Of a stretch of DNA of 64,000 bases, positions 9,114-17,831 are shown piece by piece. Location of the stretch: contig NZ_CP011311.1 of NCBI RefSeq assembly GCF_000980815.1, positions 2,362,132 through 2,426,131 of the forward strand, given 5' to 3'. Position 1 is the first letter of the stretch. Every line of letters starts with the position of its first letter. The translations under genes were made by a program, and so were the position numbers. Source of the stretch: Corynebacterium camporealensis (lineage in GTDB: Bacteria > Actinomycetota > Actinomycetes > Mycobacteriales > Mycobacteriaceae). Under the pieces are notes generated by a model that did no database searches, was not told where the DNA came from, and worked only from the letters and a program-made list of their open reading frames with translations.

Positions 9114-10424
9114 ATGCTCACTAGAAATCAGCGGTTAGACCGCCTTCCTGTTACCCCTAAGCACCGCAAGTTGCTCTTTGGTTCCGGCATCGGCTGGGCC
9201 TTAGACGCCATGGATGTCGGATTGATTTCCTTCATCATGGCCGCACTTGCGGTGCATTGGAATTTAGAGGCCACCGAAACCTCCTGGCTCGCCTCCGCGG
9301 GCTTTGTCGGTATGGCTGTCGGCGCCACCTTTGGCGGTCTGCTGGCCGATAAAATTGGCCGCCGCCAAGTCTTTGCCCTAACGCTGCTCGTCTATGGCTT
9401 AGCGACGGGCGCTTCCGCCCTAGCCACCGGCTTAGGCATCCTTATTGTCCTGCGCTTTATTGTCGGTCTCGGCCTGGGTGCTGAGCTACCCGTGGCCTCC
9501 ACGCTGGTCTCGGAGTTTGCTCCGCGCCGTGTGCGCGGCCGCATGGTCGTTATCCTCGAAGCCTTCTGGGCACTTGGCTGGATTCTCGCTGCGATTATCG
9601 GCACCTTTGTCGTCGGTTCCGGCGATAACGGCTGGCGCTGGGGCTTGGCCCTCGGCATGGTGCCGGCCTTTTATGCCCTGTACGTGCGCATGAAGCTGCC
9701 GGAATCGGTGCGTTTCTTAGAAAGCAAAGGCCGTCACGACGAAGCTGAAGAAATCGTCCAGGAGTTTGAAGCTGCCGCCGTCGGTGTTGCGCACTCCGAC
9801 AAAGAACCGGAACCCACCCCGGAACCGCACGTCAATGCCACATCCATCTGGGATGGGGCACTGCGCCGCCGCACGATTGCCCTGTGGACCATCTGGTTCT
9901 GCGTGAACCTGTCCTACTACGGCGCGTTTATCTGGATTCCGTCGCTGCTCGTCCAGGACGGCTACACGCTGGTCACGTCCTTTGGCTTCACCCTGATCAT
10001 TACCCTGGCGCAGCTGCCCGGCTATGCGACGGCCGCTTGGCTCATCGAAAAGTGGGGACGCCGCATCACCCTCGCCGTGTTCCTGGTGGGCTCCGCATTG
10101 GCTGCCGGCGCCTACGGCTTCGCTGGCTCTGCCGTCACCATCGTGCTGGCCGGCTGCGTACTGTCCTTCTTCAACCTAGGCGCCTGGGGTGCCCTGTATG
10201 CCATTGGACCAGAGCTCTACCCAACCGCCCTGCGCGGTCGCGGCACCGGCGCTGCCGCCGGCTTTGGCCGCATCGCATCGATCATAGCGCCACTCATCGT
10301 GCCGCCACTGGTGGCTACCGCAGGCAAGGGCTGGCTCTTCGTCCTCTTCGCCGCCGCTTTCGCTATTGCAGCTGCCGCCGCGGCTGCCCTCCCCGAGCTG
10401 AAGGGCAAAGCGTTGGCCGCATAG
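9114..10424 (+). CDS. MFS transporter, sugar/acid symporter type (NiaP-like)
   Basis: 436 residues with 12 predicted membrane segments. The loop 2-3 motif GGLLADKIGRRQ and its loop 8-9 counterpart EKWGRR are typical of the major facilitator superfamily, as is the RFIVGLGLGAELP segment. The N-terminus (RLDRLPVTPKHRKLL, then a membrane segment with WALDAMDVGL) resembles the niacin/aromatic-acid symporters of the NiaP group, but substrate cannot be assigned. It starts nine bases after copA and shares a terminator with no gene in between, so it is probably co-transcribed with the copper genes. Whether it contributes to metal handling is unknown. Confidence 0.82.
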   Translation: MLTRNQRLDRLPVTPKHRKLLFGSGIGWALDAMDVGLISFIMAALAVHWNLEATETSWLASAGFVGMAVGATFGGLLADKIGRRQVFALTLLVYGLATGASALATGLGILIVLRFIVGLGLGAELPVASTLVSEFAPRRVRGRMVVILEAFWALGWILAAIIGTFVVGSGDNGWRWGLALGMVPAFYALYVRMKLPESVRFLESKGRHDEAEEIVQEFEAAAVGVAHSDKEPEPTPEPHVNATSIWDGALRRRTIALWTIWFCVNLSYYGAFIWIPSLLVQDGYTLVTSFGFTLIITLAQLPGYATAAWLIEKWGRRITLAVFLVGSALAAGAYGFAGSAVTIVLAGCVLSFFNLGAWGALYAIGPELYPTALRGRGTGAAAGFGRIASIIAPLIVPPLVATAGKGWLFVLFAAAFAIAAAAAAALPELKGKALAA

Positions 10425-10439
10425 TGGCCAACGCTTTGC
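10405..10439 (+). terminator. Terminator overlapping the MFS stop codon
   Basis: Perfect 14-bp arms GCAAAGCGTTGGCC and GGCCAACGCTTTGC around a 7-nt loop that contains the TAG stop codon of the MFS gene. No long T tract follows. Confidence 0.7.
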
Positions 10440-10449
10440 GTTCGGATCG

Positions 10450-10480
10450 GCACGGCTAAACGCTTGGCGTTTAGCCGTGC
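10450..10480 (-). terminator. Terminator overlapping the dnaB stop codon
   Basis: Perfect 14-bp arms GCACGGCTAAACGC and GCGTTTAGCCGTGC with a 3-nt spacer. The dnaB TAA stop (10473-10471) lies within the stem. It sits 11 bp from the MFS terminator, giving two back-to-back hairpins between convergent genes. Confidence 0.7.
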
Positions 10481-11883
10481 GCCATGTTGACGAACTTCGA
10501 GTAGTGCAGCTGGTGGGCCACCGGGATGGTGTCGATCGGGCCGCCACGGTGCTTGGCCAGGATGATGTCGGCCTCGCCGGCGCGCTCGTTGTCGCGGTCC
10601 TGGGAATCCGGGCGGTAGAGCAGCATAACCATGTCGGCGTCCTGCTCCAGCGAACCGGACTCACGCAGGTCGGCGAGCTGTGGCTTTTTGTCGGTACGGG
10701 ACTCCGGACCACGGTTCAGCTGCGAAATAGCGATGACTGGGACTTCGAGTTCCTTGGCCAGCAGCTTCAGCGAGCGGGAGAATTCCGAGACCTCTTGCTG
10801 ACGGGACTCGACCTTCTTGCCGGAAGACATCAGCTGCATGTAGTCGAGCACCAGTAGGTCCAGGCCGTGTTGCTGCTTGAGGCGACGGGCCTTGGAACGG
10901 ATCTCCATCATCGTCAAGTTCGGCGAATCGTCGATAAACAGCTTGGCATCCTGGATGCGGTTTAAGGTGTCATCGATCTTTGCCCAGTCTTCGGTACTGA
11001 CGTTGCCGCCGCGCATATCAGACAGCTTGACCTCTGCTTCCGCAGAGAGCAGGCGCATGATGATTTCCGAGGCTGACATCTCCAGCGAGAAGATGACCGA
11101 AGTCTTGCCGTGTTCCAAGGAGGCAGAGCGGATGAAGTCCATCGCCAGGGTCGACTTACCCACACCCGGGCGGGCAGCGATGATGATCATCTGACCAGGA
11201 CGCAGGCCGTTGGTCAGCTTGTCTAAGTCAATAAAGCCGGTGGGCACGCCAGCTTCGGCGCCGCCGTGCTGCTGTAGGGCGACGAGTTCGTCAATGGTGG
11301 GGTCAATCAAATCACCGAGCACGTGGTAGTCCTCGGTGGTTTTCTTTTGCGCCACGGCAAAGACTTCTTGCTGTGCGCGGTCGAGGACCGATTCAATTTC
11401 GGCGTCCTCGTTGCCAGAGAAGCCGAGCTGGACGACGCGGGTGCCGGCATCGACAAGCTTGCGCAGCACTGCCTTCTCCGCGACGATTTCGGCGTAGTAG
11501 CGGGCATTGGCGGCCGTAGGGACCGTCGCCAGCAGAGTGTGCAGATAAGGCGCACCGCCGGCGCGCTCTAAGTTGTTGTAGCGATCCAGGCGGGATGCAA
11601 CGATCACCGCGTCGATATCGGTGCCCTGTGCATACAAATCCAGCATCGCGCCGTAGATGAGCGAGTGTGCCGGGTAGTAAAAGTCATCCGGGTCGAGTTC
11701 CTCGATGACCTCCATGACCGTGTTGGGGCTAAGCAACATCGCACCGAGGACGCCTTGCTCTGCTTCCTTATCGGATGGTGGTTGGCGGAACTCCCCGTAG
11801 CGCTGCGGCTCTTCCTGCTGTGGCCGATATTGCGGCTCTTCCGGTGGCACGTATGCCTCGTCATCGAAGCTGGCGTTAGTCAT
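10471..11883 (-). CDS. dnaB: Replicative DNA helicase DnaB
   Basis: 470 residues. A 35-residue Glu/Pro/Gln-rich N-terminal tail precedes the DnaB N-terminal domain (about 38-140, starting PPSDKEAEQGVLGAML). The RecA-like helicase domain has Walker A ARPGVGKS at 237-244, Walker B LLVLDYMQLM, and the late motifs SQLNRGPE and DLRESGSLEQDADMV. It unwinds DNA 5' to 3' ahead of the replisome. There is no intein, unlike some mycobacterial DnaB proteins. Its upstream region carries a cluster of DnaA boxes, and its stop codon sits in a hairpin. Confidence 0.97.
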   Translation of the reverse strand: MTNASFDDEAYVPPEEPQYRPQQEEPQRYGEFRQPPSDKEAEQGVLGAMLLSPNTVMEVIEELDPDDFYYPAHSLIYGAMLDLYAQGTDIDAVIVASRLDRYNNLERAGGAPYLHTLLATVPTAANARYYAEIVAEKAVLRKLVDAGTRVVQLGFSGNEDAEIESVLDRAQQEVFAVAQKKTTEDYHVLGDLIDPTIDELVALQQHGGAEAGVPTGFIDLDKLTNGLRPGQMIIIAARPGVGKSTLAMDFIRSASLEHGKTSVIFSLEMSASEIIMRLLSAEAEVKLSDMRGGNVSTEDWAKIDDTLNRIQDAKLFIDDSPNLTMMEIRSKARRLKQQHGLDLLVLDYMQLMSSGKKVESRQQEVSEFSRSLKLLAKELEVPVIAISQLNRGPESRTDKKPQLADLRESGSLEQDADMVMLLYRPDSQDRDNERAGEADIILAKHRGGPIDTIPVAHQLHYSKFVNMAHG

Positions 11884-11984
11884 CTTCGGACTTATTCCTT
11901 TCTTCCCCCGTAACTATCAGCCACAGTCTAGCCTCCCGTTCCAAACCGGCCAGGAGACCTACCCCCTGGGTACAACTGTGAAAG

Positions 11985-12246
11985 TTATCCACAGCAGCCT
12001 GTGGAATTGCCAGGTCAGTGGAGAATTGCTCTACAAAGTCCCTGTTGGTGGTTGTGGATAACTTTTCATAGCGCTCACCTGGGGTTATTATTTCTGCAGG
12101 TCAGGACAGGTTTTTGTGACTGTGGAAAATCTCTCAAAATACGTGGATAACCGCCTCACCTGCACGTAAACAACGTGTCGAAAAAGTTAAGACAGGTTAA
12201 ACCACTACCCCGTATCCCCAGAGTTATCCACAGGTGTTGTGGGTAA
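11985..12246. promoter_or_regulatory. Cluster of DnaA boxes upstream of dnaB
   Basis: The 472-bp gap between dnaB and rplI contains six TTATCCACA-type sites: perfect copies at 11985-11993 (+), 12053-12061 (-) and 12224-12232 (+), TTTTCCACA at 12121-12129 (-), and one-mismatch copies at 12142-12150 (-) and 12238-12246 (-). The gap is AT-richer than its surroundings. dnaA and dnaN are not here, so this is more likely a DnaA-controlled dnaB promoter or a DnaA-titrating site than the origin itself. Confidence 0.75.
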
Positions 12247-12263
12247 CTTGTGTAAAACGCACT

Positions 12264-12309
12264 AAAGGCCCCGCAACTGCCACCTCACATGGCAGCAACG
12301 GAGCCTTTT
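12264..12309 (-). terminator. Terminator of the rpsF-ssb-rplI operon
   Basis: On the minus strand AAAGGC, CCG and CTGCCA on the 5' side pair with TGGCAG, CGG and GCCTTT on the 3' side, interrupted by small internal loops. The 3' arm ends in GGCCTTTAG. It lies about 47 bp after the rplI stop codon. Confidence 0.65.
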
Positions 12310-12355
12310 AAGTGTTGCTGTTGTCTTTGGGTCTATGTGACCGTCGTGCGCCTAA

Positions 12356-12808
12356 TTAAGCAGCAACGACCGAGAAGTTCACCTTGCCGAGAACGTCAGC
12401 GTGCAGCTTGACCTCGACCTGGTAGTTGCCGGTCTTCTTGACCAGGCCCTTAGGCATATCGATGATGCGCTTATCCAGGTTCGGGCCGCCAGCCTGCTTC
12501 ACGGCGTTAGCGATGTCTTCTGCAGTAACGGAGCCGAAGAGCTTGCCCTTCTCAGAGGTCTTGACCTCTACCTTGACCTGCTCCAGCTGCTCCAGCTGGT
12601 TGCGGACCTCGCGTGCGTGGTCCAGGTCGCGGATCTCACGGGCCTCCTGGGCACGCTTGATGCCTTCAATCTGCTTCTCAGCACCACGGGTGGCAACAAT
12701 AGCCAGGCCGCGTGGAAGCAGGTAGTTACGTCCGTAGCCGTCCTTAACCTCAACAATATCGCCAGCGGCGCCGAGGTTCTCAACGGCAGCGGTGAGGATC
12801 AGCTTCAT
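12356..12808 (-). CDS. rplI: 50S ribosomal protein L9
   Basis: 150 residues, normal length. The N-terminal domain [36 protein letters not shown] carries the L9 signature (GxxG...GYxRNxLxPxxxA), linked by a long helix (about 41-75) to the C-terminal domain ending in [16 protein letters not shown]. It binds 23S rRNA near the L1 stalk. It is the last gene of rpsF-ssb-rplI. rpsR, which stands between ssb and rplI in many bacteria, is absent here. Confidence 0.97.
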   Translation of the reverse strand: MKLILTAAVENLGAAGDIVEVKDGYGRNYLLPRGLAIVATRGAEKQIEGIKRAQEAREIRDLDHAREVRNQLEQLEQVKVEVKTSEKGKLFGSVTAEDIANAVKQAGGPNLDKRIIDMPKGLVKKTGNYQVEVKLHADVLGKVNFSVVAA

Positions 12809-12860
12809 GATCCCTGCCTTTCAATTGAGTTTGTTATTCGATGAACAAATGCGTGACAGA

Positions 12861-13421
12861 TCAGAACGGGGGTTCGGAATCAGCGCCTCCGAAACCGCCA
12901 ACTTGCGGTGCGGAGTTCCACGGATCGTTCGAAGGAGCAGACTGCTGCTGGGACTGCTGCTGTTGCGGTTGCTGCGACTGCTGGTTACCGCCAAAGCCGC
13001 CCTGGTTGGACTGGCCCTGCTGTCCGCCGCCGCCATAGTTATTACCGCCCTCGCGAGGATTGCGGTTGACCTGTGCGGTGGCAAAGCGCAGAGACGGGCC
13101 GACCTCGTCGACGTCAATCTCAAACACAGTGCGGTTGTCGCCTTCACGCGTCTGGAAAGAACGCGCCTTGAGACGACCGGTAACGACAATGCGCATACCC
13201 TTGGTCAGGGTTTCTGCAACGTTTTCAGCTGCCTGTCGCCAGACATTGCAAGTCAGGAACATAGCCTCGCCGTCTTCCCACCGGTTCTCTTGCGAGTTGT
13301 AGCGGCGTGGAGTGGAAGCGACTTTGAAGTTTGCTACGGCTGCACCCGCTGGGGTGAAGCGTAGTTCCGGGTCAGCAACAACGTTGCCAACGACGGTGAT
13401 GTTGGTATCTCCCTGGGCCAT
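12861..13421 (-). CDS. ssb: Single-stranded DNA-binding protein
   Basis: 186 residues. The OB fold occupies residues 1-115 ([29 protein letters not shown]). A flexible Gly/Gln/Asn-rich linker (about 120-170, with [13 protein letters not shown]) follows. The acidic tip GGADSEPPF, the docking peptide for DNA-repair and replication proteins, closes the protein. The gene lies between rpsF and rplI, as in most bacteria, with a good ribosome-binding site (GGAGAACTGACC before the ATG). Confidence 0.97.
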   Translation of the reverse strand: MAQGDTNITVVGNVVADPELRFTPAGAAVANFKVASTPRRYNSQENRWEDGEAMFLTCNVWRQAAENVAETLTKGMRIVVTGRLKARSFQTREGDNRTVFEIDVDEVGPSLRFATAQVNRNPREGGNNYGGGGQQGQSNQGGFGGNQQSQQPQQQQSQQQSAPSNDPWNSAPQVGGFGGADSEPPF

Positions 13422-13469
13422 GGTCAGTTCTCCTTATCGGTTACGTGGATCGTGTGATTCCAGTATCCG

Positions 13470-13760
13470 TTACTTGCTGTCAGTGCGCAGAACCTTGGTA
13501 CGCAGGATGTTGTCGTTGAGCTTCAGACGACGATCGAGCTCGAGCACCGAGTGGGACTCGCACTCCAAGGTAGCGACGGCGTAAATGCCCTCTTCCTTCT
13601 TGTCGATCGGGTAAGCGAGACGACGCTTGCCCCAAACATCAAGGTTTTCCACCTTGCCGCCATCCTTGCGGATGCCTTCGAGGAACTTATCCAGGGACGG
13701 GGTTACGGTGCGCTCATCCTGATTAGGATCCAGAATGATCATGACTTCGTAGTGACGCAC
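13470..13760 (-). CDS. rpsF: 30S ribosomal protein S6
   Basis: 96 residues from the chosen start. The S6 fold is recognisable from [25 protein letters not shown] and the motif [17 protein letters not shown]6 forms a heterodimer with S18 on the central domain of the small subunit. The GTG at 13760 (MRHYEV) is preferred because AGGAGG lies 11-12 nt upstream; an ATG at 13769 and a GTG at 13772 directly touch that Shine-Dalgarno sequence and are less likely. It heads the rpsF-ssb-rplI operon. Confidence 0.93.
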   Translation of the reverse strand: MRHYEVMIILDPNQDERTVTPSLDKFLEGIRKDGGKVENLDVWGKRRLAYPIDKKEEGIYAVATLECESHSVLELDRRLKLNDNILRTKVLRTDSK

Positions 13761-13796
13761 GGACCTCATCACCTCCTGTGGTCTAGTAGTTTTTCG

Positions 13797-13821
13797 GCCA
13801 CATCACCTTTGCGGATGTGGC
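13797..13821 (-). promoter_or_regulatory. Possible S6:S18-responsive leader hairpin upstream of rpsF
   Basis: On the minus strand GCCACATC-CGCAAAGGT-GATGTGGC forms a perfect 8-bp stem about 37 nt before the rpsF start codon, followed by CGAAAAACTA. A CCG sits at the stem-loop junction, as in the S6:S18-binding leader motif known upstream of rpsF in other bacteria. The match is only suggestive; it could also be an ordinary terminator of the upstream gene. Confidence 0.35.
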
Positions 13822-13883
13822 AGGAGGGTACGTTGCGTCAAGCAACCCCACCACAGTACCGCATTTGCCTGCGGAAAAGAAAT

Positions 13884-14072
13884 CTATCCGTTAGAGGTAG
13901 CGGCGAAAAATACCGCACAAATCACCGGCACGACGGTCAAAAAGACCAAGCCCAACAGCCCCAGGGCTATAGGTAGACGGCGGTCCTCACCGCGGTGGAA
14001 GCTATAAAAGGCTCCCATCACGCACAGAAAGCCAACGAAGATGGACACAATTCCAATGATGGTGATGATCAT
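13884..14072 (-). CDS. Small two-helix membrane protein, unknown function
   Basis: 62 residues, with two hydrophobic segments (about 2-24 and 34-58) separated by a short charged loop FHRGEDRRLP. The start overlaps the glycosyltransferase stop by four bases (ATGA), so it is translated from the same transcript. I do not recognise a family. It is kept as a real gene because of the coupling, the clean hydrophobic pattern and consistent codon use. It might be an accessory subunit of the neighbouring polyprenyl-phosphate-dependent glycosyltransferase, but this is a guess from position only. Confidence 0.65.
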   Translation of the reverse strand: MIITIIGIVSIFVGFLCVMGAFYSFHRGEDRRLPIALGLLGLVFLTVVPVICAVFFAATSNG

Positions 14073-15439
14073 GCTGCAAACTTTCCAAGGAGTCGATCGG
14101 GCCCGGCCAACAAGTCCTGACCCTTGCCGCGCATCTGGCGGATAACCAGCACGGCGATGGCGATGATGAAGCCGTCGCGCACCAGTACGGCAACATCTAA
14201 GAATTCGTGTGGAAGGCCCAGGTTGTCAGTGCCCAACATGTGCCACATGAGGATGGGCCACACGGCGGCATCGGCAAGCATCCAGCACACCAACAACCGC
14301 CAGCGCGGAAGGGCCAGGACCACCGGAACCACCAGCCACAGGGAGTACTGCGGCGACCAGACTTTATTAAACAGCAGGAAGGCCACCAGAATGAGCACGA
14401 TAAGTTCCACCAGGTGGGGGCTGCGGCGCAGGCGAACACCAAAGATGGCAATCGCCGCGCACAGGCCGAGGAAGGCCAACAACGAGAAGGTGTTGAGGAA
14501 TTCCGGGGAGAAGGTGAAACCAAAGACGCGCTGCAGAAGTGCGTAGATAGTGGTCCATTCCGCACCGCGGGTTTGGTTCAGGCGGTAGAACTCACCCCAG
14601 GCTTCCGGGTAGGCCAACCAGATGGGCAGGTTGACCGCGAGCCAGCTGCCGATGGCTGTACCTGCCAGGATGCCGAATTGCTTCCAACGGCGGTTGCGCC
14701 AGGCGATGACGAAGAAAGCGCCAAGCAAGAACAACGGCCAGAGTTTCACCGCAGTGCCCAGGCCGATCCAGACACCGGCCCAGCCAGTGCGCCCGCGGCT
14801 GGCGGCGTAAAGGGCTGCAACCGCGCAGAAGACCGCTGGGATGTCCCAGTTGGTGAAGGCATGGACCACGATAAGTGGGCTAGCAGCCAGCAAGAGTGCA
14901 TCCCAGGTGCGGTTCCCCAGCAGTCGGGTGACCAGGATGAGGGTGCCGACCCAGAAACAGGACAGGACCAGGGCGGTCAGCGCAAAGTACCAGCCGGATT
15001 CCGGCACGCCAGCCCAGGACACCAGGCCGTAGGTGTGGCGAGCGATAAAGCCCATAAGACCCTGGAACATGCCGGTGAGCACCGGGTATTCCATGTAGCG
15101 GGTCAGTCCATCTTCGACCCAGGAGTAGGCATAGGGAAAGCCCGGCTCGTCCAGGCCGCGGCCGGCGTAGAGCGGGATGATGTCGTTGTAGCAGGCCGAG
15201 GTGTACTGCCGGTTGCCGTCCCAGTTGAGCACCGAGGTGCCACCCGGGCCAGGCTTGCCAACGGCGCAATTAGCTTTGGAGAGAAAGCCTGCGGCCAAGA
15301 AAGTCCATGCCACAGCAAGGATGATGCGCAGCGGTGTCCACCAGGATTGCACCGGGCCACGGGCGTGGCTACCGCGGGGACCGCCGAGGCGATCGACGAA
15401 GCCGCGGGTAAGCGGCTGTTGGGACAGCTGACTTCGCAC
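14069..15439 (-). CDS. GT87-family (DUF2029) polyprenyl-phosphate-dependent glycosyltransferase
   Basis: 456 residues with about ten membrane segments, consistent with the GT-C fold of the DUF2029/GT87 group, to which the corynebacterial and mycobacterial mannosyl- and arabinosyltransferases of lipoglycan synthesis belong. An extracytoplasmic loop after the first membrane helix holds the conserved acidic region (YNDIIPLYAGRGLDEPGFPY). The gene lies 27 bp downstream of the class A PBP, placing it in an envelope-building operon. The exact sugar and acceptor are not determinable here. Confidence 0.8.
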   Translation of the reverse strand: MRSQLSQQPLTRGFVDRLGGPRGSHARGPVQSWWTPLRIILAVAWTFLAAGFLSKANCAVGKPGPGGTSVLNWDGNRQYTSACYNDIIPLYAGRGLDEPGFPYAYSWVEDGLTRYMEYPVLTGMFQGLMGFIARHTYGLVSWAGVPESGWYFALTALVLSCFWVGTLILVTRLLGNRTWDALLLAASPLIVVHAFTNWDIPAVFCAVAALYAASRGRTGWAGVWIGLGTAVKLWPLFLLGAFFVIAWRNRRWKQFGILAGTAIGSWLAVNLPIWLAYPEAWGEFYRLNQTRGAEWTTIYALLQRVFGFTFSPEFLNTFSLLAFLGLCAAIAIFGVRLRRSPHLVELIVLILVAFLLFNKVWSPQYSLWLVVPVVLALPRWRLLVCWMLADAAVWPILMWHMLGTDNLGLPHEFLDVAVLVRDGFIIAIAVLVIRQMRGKGQDLLAGPDRLLGKFAA

Positions 15440-15466
15440 CGCGGCTCCTTGCTAGGTGGGGTTTGG

Positions 15467-17755
15467 CTACTGGAAGATGCTTTCTACGTCACCCAAGATG
15501 TCGTCGAGTGATGGCACGTCCGGTGCTGGTGGGGCACCGCCGCCACCGCCGGAGTCGTCGCCACCGCCGTTACCGTTGCCGCCGCCATTGCCGCCGCCAT
15601 TGCCGCCGTTTCCGTTACCGCCGTTGCCGCCGTTCTCAGATGGGGTGTCTGGCTCGTTAGCGGGCTCTTCCTCTTCGGCTGGGGCTTCTTCGGCTGGGGC
15701 TTCTTCGGCAGGCTGCTCTGCTGCAGCGCCACCACCGCCGGTGCTGTAGCCCGGGTCGTAGTAGCCTGCGCTGCCGCCGCCGTAGCCAGCACCTGCGGAG
15801 TGGTAGCGGACCGGGTAAGCGGTCGGGAAGGACTCGTACTCAGCCTCTGCCAGCGCGGTGTCCAGGATGGACTTCCAAATCTGGGTTGGGGCGCCGGCAC
15901 CGTACATGTTGCCGCCCCACTCGTTGAAGATTGCAGAGGTGTTGTCAGCGGTACCGACCCACACTGCGGTGGACAGCTGCGGGGTGGCACCGACCATCCA
16001 GGTGTCCTTGTTCAGGCCGGTATCGCCCAGCTGGGAAGTACCGGTCTTGGAGGCAGATTCACGGCCGCCGGCCAGCGCACCGTTGGACCATGCGGCAATC
16101 GGCTTCATAGCCTCAATGGTGTTGTTGGCAACGTTGGCTGATACGCGGCGCTCGCCACCGTCGTACGGGTGCTCGTAAAGAACCTCACCGTTAGCGGTCT
16201 CGACCTTTTCCACGAAGTGCGGCTGGTGCCAGATGCCCTCGTTGGACAGGGTGGCCACAGCAGAAGCCATGTCCACTGCACGGGACTGGTACTGGCCCAG
16301 CACGATGCCCTCGTACGGGGTCTGGCCATTTTCGGTCAGGGTCTTGTCGATGTTCGGCAGGGAGTCAGCCACGCCCAGAGCGTGTGCCATATCGGCGGTG
16401 TCCTGAGTCTTGTTTGCCAGGTCATCCTGCAGACGCAGGAAGGAAGTGTTGTAGGACTTCTCCAGTGCCTCGCGGACACTACATGCGCCACAGCCGGAAC
16501 CGTTGACGTTGGTGACTACCTGCGAACCCGGCAGCTGGAACGGTGCCGAAGAGTACACGGTGTCGATGCCAATGCCCTGCTGCAGTGCTGCAGCAACCGC
16601 CATGATCTTGAAGGTCGAACCGGTCTGCAGCGGTGCGTTCGCGTAGTCCCAGCCGGTGGCATCGTGGCCGCCGAAGTAGCCGCGGATTGCGCCGTTCGAC
16701 GGGTCGATGGTCACAGCGGCTGCGCGGGCATCGTCCTGCAGCGGTGCCAGGTTGGAATCAACTGCTTCGACACTGGCGTTCTGCACGGTCATGTCAATAG
16801 TCGTGGTGATCTGCAGGCCCTTGGTAGCAACCTCGTCCTCGGTAATACCGACGGCCTCCAGCTCGGCCACGACGTGGTTCTTGATGTGGCCATTCGCGCC
16901 CGGTGCCTCGGTGTACGCGGAGTACTCAGCAGGATCGCGGGTCTGCGGGAACTGCATGCCCGAGCGCTGTTCAGCGGGCAGGGCACCTTCTTCCACCAGG
17001 CCATCCATGACGTAGTTCCAGCGGTTTTCCGATGCCTGCTCGTCCTGCCATGGGTCCAACACGGAAGGCGACTGAATGACACCGGCCAACATCGCGGATT
17101 CTTCCACGGTCAGCTCGCTAGCAGGCTTGTCGAAGTACGCGCTCGCTGCTGCCTGAATGCCATAAGCGTTACGGCCGAAATAGACCGTGTTCAGGTAGGC
17201 GTTGAGGATTTCTTCCTTTTCCCACTGGTTGGTCATCTTGATGGCGTAGATGAGCTCACGCATCTTACGAGCGTAGGAGTACTCATCGCCGACCAGGGAG
17301 TTCTTCACGTACTGCTGGGTAATGGTCGAGCCACCACCGGCTGAGGGGTTGCCAGTGAGCTGGCCGATGACCGCACGACCCAGACCGGAAGCCGAGAAGC
17401 CCGGGTTGTCCCAGAAGTCACGGTCCTCAGCCGCCAGGACTGCATCAATGGTGTAGTCCGAGATCTCGTCGAGCTCCACGTGGGTGCGGTTGCCTTCCGG
17501 TGGCACCAAACGCGCCAACTGGGTCTGGCTATCGTTGGCGTAAATGGTGGAGATCTGGTTATTTGCCATCTCCTCCGGTTCCGGCACGTTGTACTGGGTA
17601 TATGCGAAACCAAACAGCGCAGCCGGAATAGCGATCAGCGCAACCAGCACTGCCAGCAGAATCCAGGGCCAGCGACGGCGGCCCTCTTCTTCTGGCTTGG
17701 CCACCTTGGTTGCGGTGCCCGCCTCAGCATCCGGGGATTGTTCCTTATCGGTCAC
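15467..17755 (-). CDS. ponA: Bifunctional class A penicillin-binding protein (transglycosylase/transpeptidase)
   Basis: 762 residues. A short cytoplasmic tail and one membrane anchor (about 28-52) precede a GT51 transglycosylase domain with AAEDRDFWDNPGFS and GGSTITQQYVKN. The transpeptidase domain has S380-TFK, SYN and K570-TGTSQ. It polymerises and cross-links peptidoglycan outside the membrane. The last 95 residues are a low-complexity tail: Glu/Pro/Ala repeats, then an almost pure Gly/Asn run ending in VPSLDDILGDVESIFQ. It is flanked by DUF5318 upstream and GT87 downstream in one operon. Confidence 0.94.
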   Translation of the reverse strand: MTDKEQSPDAEAGTATKVAKPEEEGRRRWPWILLAVLVALIAIPAALFGFAYTQYNVPEPEEMANNQISTIYANDSQTQLARLVPPEGNRTHVELDEISDYTIDAVLAAEDRDFWDNPGFSASGLGRAVIGQLTGNPSAGGGSTITQQYVKNSLVGDEYSYARKMRELIYAIKMTNQWEKEEILNAYLNTVYFGRNAYGIQAAASAYFDKPASELTVEESAMLAGVIQSPSVLDPWQDEQASENRWNYVMDGLVEEGALPAEQRSGMQFPQTRDPAEYSAYTEAPGANGHIKNHVVAELEAVGITEDEVATKGLQITTTIDMTVQNASVEAVDSNLAPLQDDARAAAVTIDPSNGAIRGYFGGHDATGWDYANAPLQTGSTFKIMAVAAALQQGIGIDTVYSSAPFQLPGSQVVTNVNGSGCGACSVREALEKSYNTSFLRLQDDLANKTQDTADMAHALGVADSLPNIDKTLTENGQTPYEGIVLGQYQSRAVDMASAVATLSNEGIWHQPHFVEKVETANGEVLYEHPYDGGERRVSANVANNTIEAMKPIAAWSNGALAGGRESASKTGTSQLGDTGLNKDTWMVGATPQLSTAVWVGTADNTSAIFNEWGGNMYGAGAPTQIWKSILDTALAEAEYESFPTAYPVRYHSAGAGYGGGSAGYYDPGYSTGGGGAAAEQPAEEAPAEEAPAEEEEPANEPDTPSENGGNGGNGNGGNGGGNGGGNGNGGGDDSGGGGGAPPAPDVPSLDDILGDVESIFQ

Positions 17756-17831
17756 GGATTTGTGCCCTCATTCATCAGTTGGACTAAAACTAGATATTTG
17801 CAGCTTACTGCCGAATCCTGTACGCGAGAAA

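Noticed and set aside
11884..12355. Interpretation of the DnaA-box cluster as oriC
   Set aside because: dnaA and dnaN, which flank oriC in corynebacteria, are not here, and no long AT-rich unwinding element was seen.
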